Positions 61,082-64,000 of a stretch of 64,000 nt of DNA are shown here, piece by piece. The DNA is taken from positions 496,001 to 560,000 of the forward strand of contig NW_019028999.1 in assembly GCF_002105155.1 (NCBI RefSeq), written 5' to 3'. Origin of the DNA: Lobosporangium transversale. Lineage: Eukaryota > Mortierellomycota > Mortierellomycetes > Mortierellales > Mortierellaceae. The position numbers were made by a program, and so were the translations under genes. The notes under the pieces were generated by a model. The model searched no databases and was not told where the DNA came from. It worked only from the letters and a program-made list of their open reading frames with translations. Position 1 is the first letter of the stretch. The number at the start of each line of letters is the position of its first letter.

Positions 61082-61526
61082 ACTGGGGGACACCTGTTGG
61101 ATAAAGAAATGAAAGTGATAGGATTAGGAATACAGATAGAGCGCTTCTAAAAACTATTTAAAGCAAAATCAAATATTTTGGAGTTTGTTCGCCAGGGGAA
61201 AGAATCACGATTTAATGTCAGCAAACCAGACCTTTATTTGCAATTACACTATGGTTTAGAGAGTGAGACGGTATCTCTTATCCTACTGTCAGGTCGAGTA
61301 TTTTTTCTTTTAGTCAAATTCAACAAGCAACATTGCCCAGTGGAAGTTGTAGATGTAAACTTCGCAGCGGAATTACCAAAGTTTGGCTCAGTGATCAGCT
61401 TAGCGAAGATTCTTGGATGAAGAGAGCATGTATGGTTCAAATGAGGGCTTTATTATGACATGAGAGGAGAGCGTGAAAACAATTCTGGATAAGTTTTAGG
61501 AGTGTAATAAATGAATAGCAAATGTT
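61082..61526. other. Convergent intergenic region
   Basis: About 445 bp between the convergent ATP16 and IDH1 stops. An 80-codon plus-strand frame (61178-61420, VEVVDVNFAAELPKFGSVIS) has no recognised motif. I do not call it. Confidence 0.4.
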
Positions 61527-63032
61527 TTACAAGTTAGAGATGATAGCGAAGGTAAAATCGGTGGTAGTGTTGGAACCACCCATATCAGGAGTCTTGACAG
61601 CGCCGCTCAAAATAGTCTTGGAAACGGCGTTAGCAATCTTGTTAGCATAATCATCGAGACCGAGGTGACGAAGCATCATGACCGATGAGAGAACCATGGC
61701 TGAGGGGTTAGCAGTATTGCGTCCCTGGATGTCCTTTCCGACGTGACGGCAGCCCTAGACATCACAAAAGAGTGTTGTTAAGCAATGTTAGATGAGGAGA
61801 AAAAAAAAAAAAAAAAAAAAAAAGGATATTGATTATTCAGCAACGCCTGTATAAAACTTACAGGCTCAAACATGGCATACTCGCGGCCGATGTTGCAGCC
61901 GGGAACAATACCCGGACCGCCAACAAGACCGGCACCAACATTAGAGACGATATTTCCATACAGGTTAGGCATAACCATGACATCAAATTGTTGAGGTTTA
62001 GAGACCAACTGCATAGAAGCATTGTCGACAATCATATCCTCAAACTTGATTCCGGAGCTGGCATACTCCTTGGAGACTTCACGACAGGTCTTGAGGAAGA
62101 GACCATCAGCCAACTTCATGATATTGGCCTTGTGAATGCAGGTAACCTTCTTGCGGCCATTGCGGAGGGCAAAATCGAAGGCAAAGCGAGCAATGCGCTC
62201 TGATTTCGTGCGAGTGATAACCTTGAGGGACTCGACAACTCCAGGGTACGACTGGTGTTCGAGACCAGAGTATTCGCCCTCAGTATTCTCACGAATGATG
62301 GCGAAGTCAACTCCTTCGTGGCGGGTGGGATAGCCAGGAATGTTCTTGCAGAGAACCAGAGAAGCATACATATCCAGATCTTTGCGGATCGTGACGTTGA
62401 AGGAGGAGTGGCCCAAGGAGGAGACAGGCGTATAGAGGATTCCCTTAAGACCGACCTTATTGCGTCTAAGGGATTCGACCGACTGCTTAAAAGTGGTATC
62501 ATCAGCAGAAGTATACCCAGAGACATCAAATTGCTCCCAGTCAACAGGCACATTGGCAGCCTTGAAGATGGTCTTGACAGCCGAGGCAGTTTCCTGACCG
62601 ATACCATCACCAGGGATCAGAGTGACAGTGTAGCGGCCTCCAAGCTTCGAGTTTGGAATCTGATGTATTCGTGAAAAATCAGCACTAGTCAGCCTTCCAA
62701 TATCTCAAAATTCCGTTATGTAGCTGCGACAGTATTTACAAGGTCTGAAATTAGATCTGATCTAAGATCCCATATGCAACGTATTATACACTTACGTCCT
62801 GACCCTGAGGCACAATGGTGGAGGCAGAAGTGCTCATGGCACGAGGGCCCATCTATTGTGACAAATGTTGTGATCTCAATGTTAGTCGACACTGAATGTT
62901 GTTCTTTTTTTTGAAACATCAAGAAGAGATGGAAAAGCGTAATGTTTGTGATCAAGATGAATCGTGTAGAATGAGGCTCACCTTGCTTAGGGTGGCGGCC
63001 AAAGGCTTGGAAAGAGTAAGGGTGCGCAACAT
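61527..63032 (-). CDS. IDH1: Isocitrate dehydrogenase [NAD] subunit 1, mitochondrial
   Basis: This is the regulatory-type subunit of the NAD-dependent isocitrate dehydrogenase of the TCA cycle. Four exons (63032-62982, 62852-62796, 62659-61862, 61754-61527) join to 377 codons. The presequence [17 protein letters not shown]...RAMSTSAS fits mitochondrial import. [19 protein letters not shown] opens the fold. [33 protein letters not shown] and [29 protein letters not shown] are family signatures. [35 protein letters not shown] replaces the catalytic subunit's typical RSxNxxLRKxxxLyANxRPC (here GHSSFN and LVLCKN). This points to subunit 1 rather than the catalytic subunit 2. Length fits (yeast IDH1 about 360). 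Confidence 0.93.
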
Positions 63033-63464
63033 GGTGACAAAGTCGCAGGAAAGGACAGGAGTGGAAGAGAAGAATAAAAAAGTGGGGAGAGAAAAGGATA
63101 GGAGGACGAAAGAGAGGCAAGAAAGAGATGTAATTTTTTTTGTTTATTTGTTTACATATACTCTTTGTTACATTCAGTGTATTAAACTCAGCCAAAATGT
63201 GGTCGACTCAATTGAACGGCAAAATAGATTTTTAGGAGATACCATATCTTCATATCTTTCCATGACGTTAGGAGTAATGGCTCTCAAAAAAATATATTAT
63301 CAACTTGCATCTGTAAAAGCTTTTCAGAAAACGGCAACCCCGTTTTGGATATACACCATCGCAGATTAAAATTGAGTCACGTGAACATATTGTAGTAGCA
63401 GTCACTGAACAACAAAAAAAAAAAAAAACGGGCTAACTTCTCATTCTCATTCAATAGTACAGGA
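63033..63464. promoter_or_regulatory. Divergent promoter region, IDH1 and URB1-like gene
   Basis: About 430 bp. Plus-strand purine-rich sequence near 63050-63130 is the IDH1 leader side. An A tract (about 63413-63428) lies just upstream of the URB1-like start. No factor sites claimed. Confidence 0.45.
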
Positions 63465-64000
63465 ATGGAGGCCAAGATACAGTACAAAGACAAGAATGAA
63501 CTTTTCAAAGCTCTTGCTGACTTGAAGGAGGAGCTGATATATATAGGCATGTCGACATAATTGTTCAATATTCAGCTATCCAAGTATTTGAGGTATGCAA
63601 CTTAATAAATTTTAAGTATTTGACAACGGATAATATTTAGGGTTGAAGCGTCTTCGACAGCAGCTGAACGTTCGGCCCAACTCAAGTGACCCTATTGAAA
63701 GTTTACAGGCCACAAAATCGCTTGCTGTTGTGTATGCATATGTTGAGGAGTTTTCAGAGTGTACTCAGCTTTTCAAGATCTGGGAATGGCAACAGCAACA
63801 CGATGTGCGCAAGATTGAGGCTTCAATTGTTGAAGTTTTCTCTAAACTTATCCATCAGTGTAACACAGCCCTCTATCGTACATACGCTATTAAGATAACA
63901 AGATCGATCCTACAAAATCAGAGCCGTATGACTGCAATCTACAAAAATCTCTCATCGGGACGCCAAAACACTGTCCAAGCTACCCTACGACTATTGACAG
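63465..64000 (+). CDS. URB1: URB1/Npa1-like ribosome biogenesis protein, 5' part
   Basis: URB1 (Npa1) is a very large nucleolar protein of early 60S ribosome assembly. Only its start is in the window. Exon 1 (63465-63546) gives MEAKIQYKDKNELFKALADLKEELIYI. The frame then continues after an acceptor near 63640 as GLKRLRQQLNVRPNSSDPIESLQATKSLAVVYAYVEEFSECTQLFKIWEWQQQHDVRKIEASIVEVFSKLIHQC. ITRSILQNQSRMTAIYKNLSSGRQNTVQATLRLLT ends at the window edge. The LSSGRxNxVQATLRLL pattern is typical of the URB1 N-terminal domain. The only donor that keeps this frame is GC (ATAG|GCATGT). The gene is cut by the window edge. Confidence 0.75.

Overview
The window is nuclear DNA of an early-diverging filamentous fungus. 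Small GT-AG introns break nearly every gene, and the gene set is fungal (SPX-ankyrin GDE1, AIM24, fungal-size CDC27, class II DAHP synthase, DOP1, URB1). Very long A/T homopolymers and many transposon relics suggest Mucoromycota, perhaps Mortierellomycotina. I cannot name a species.

Layout, left to right. 0.2-9.7 kb: three minus-strand genes, namely mitochondrial sulfide:quinone oxidoreductase, an unusual protein kinase and CDC27/APC3. 9.9-11.7 kb: AIM24-like mitochondrial protein on the plus strand. 11.7-23.9 kb: a 12-kb accessory island with one tRNA-Thr(UGU), three copies of a TA-flanked MITE, palindromic mini-elements built on TTATTTGCACGGG, a long inverted repeat, a tRNA-headed SINE with a perfect 19-bp target-site duplication, and a pile of 5'-truncated LINE copies ending in GGGTCCTTGTTATC(A)n. 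23.9-29.3 kb: GDE1 phosphodiesterase. 30.4-34.0 kb: a decayed gene joining an XPG/FEN-like PIN nuclease region to a Fanzor (eukaryotic TnpB) RuvC-zinc-ribbon region. This is the most exciting locus. 34.6-40.1 kb: a large orphan with a possible MLKL/HeLo-like helical N-terminus and a CHORD-like cysteine cluster, then a tail-anchored orphan on the other strand. 42.2-50.0 kb: DOP1. 50.1-52.6 kb: PX-BAR sorting nexin. 52.6-55.3 kb: gene-poor, with a second Fanzor-like relic. 55.3-64 kb: alpha-arrestin, class II DAHP synthase, ATP synthase delta, NAD-isocitrate dehydrogenase subunit 1 and the 5' part of URB1.

The ordinary genes are housekeeping. Membrane traffic is represented by DOP1, the sorting nexin and the arrestin. 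Mitochondrial energy metabolism is represented by SQOR, ATP synthase delta, IDH1 and AIM24. There are no operons; neighbours are independent. Exon joins were worked out by hand from reading frame, GT/AG (rarely GC/AG) signals and family knowledge. No alignment or database search was run.
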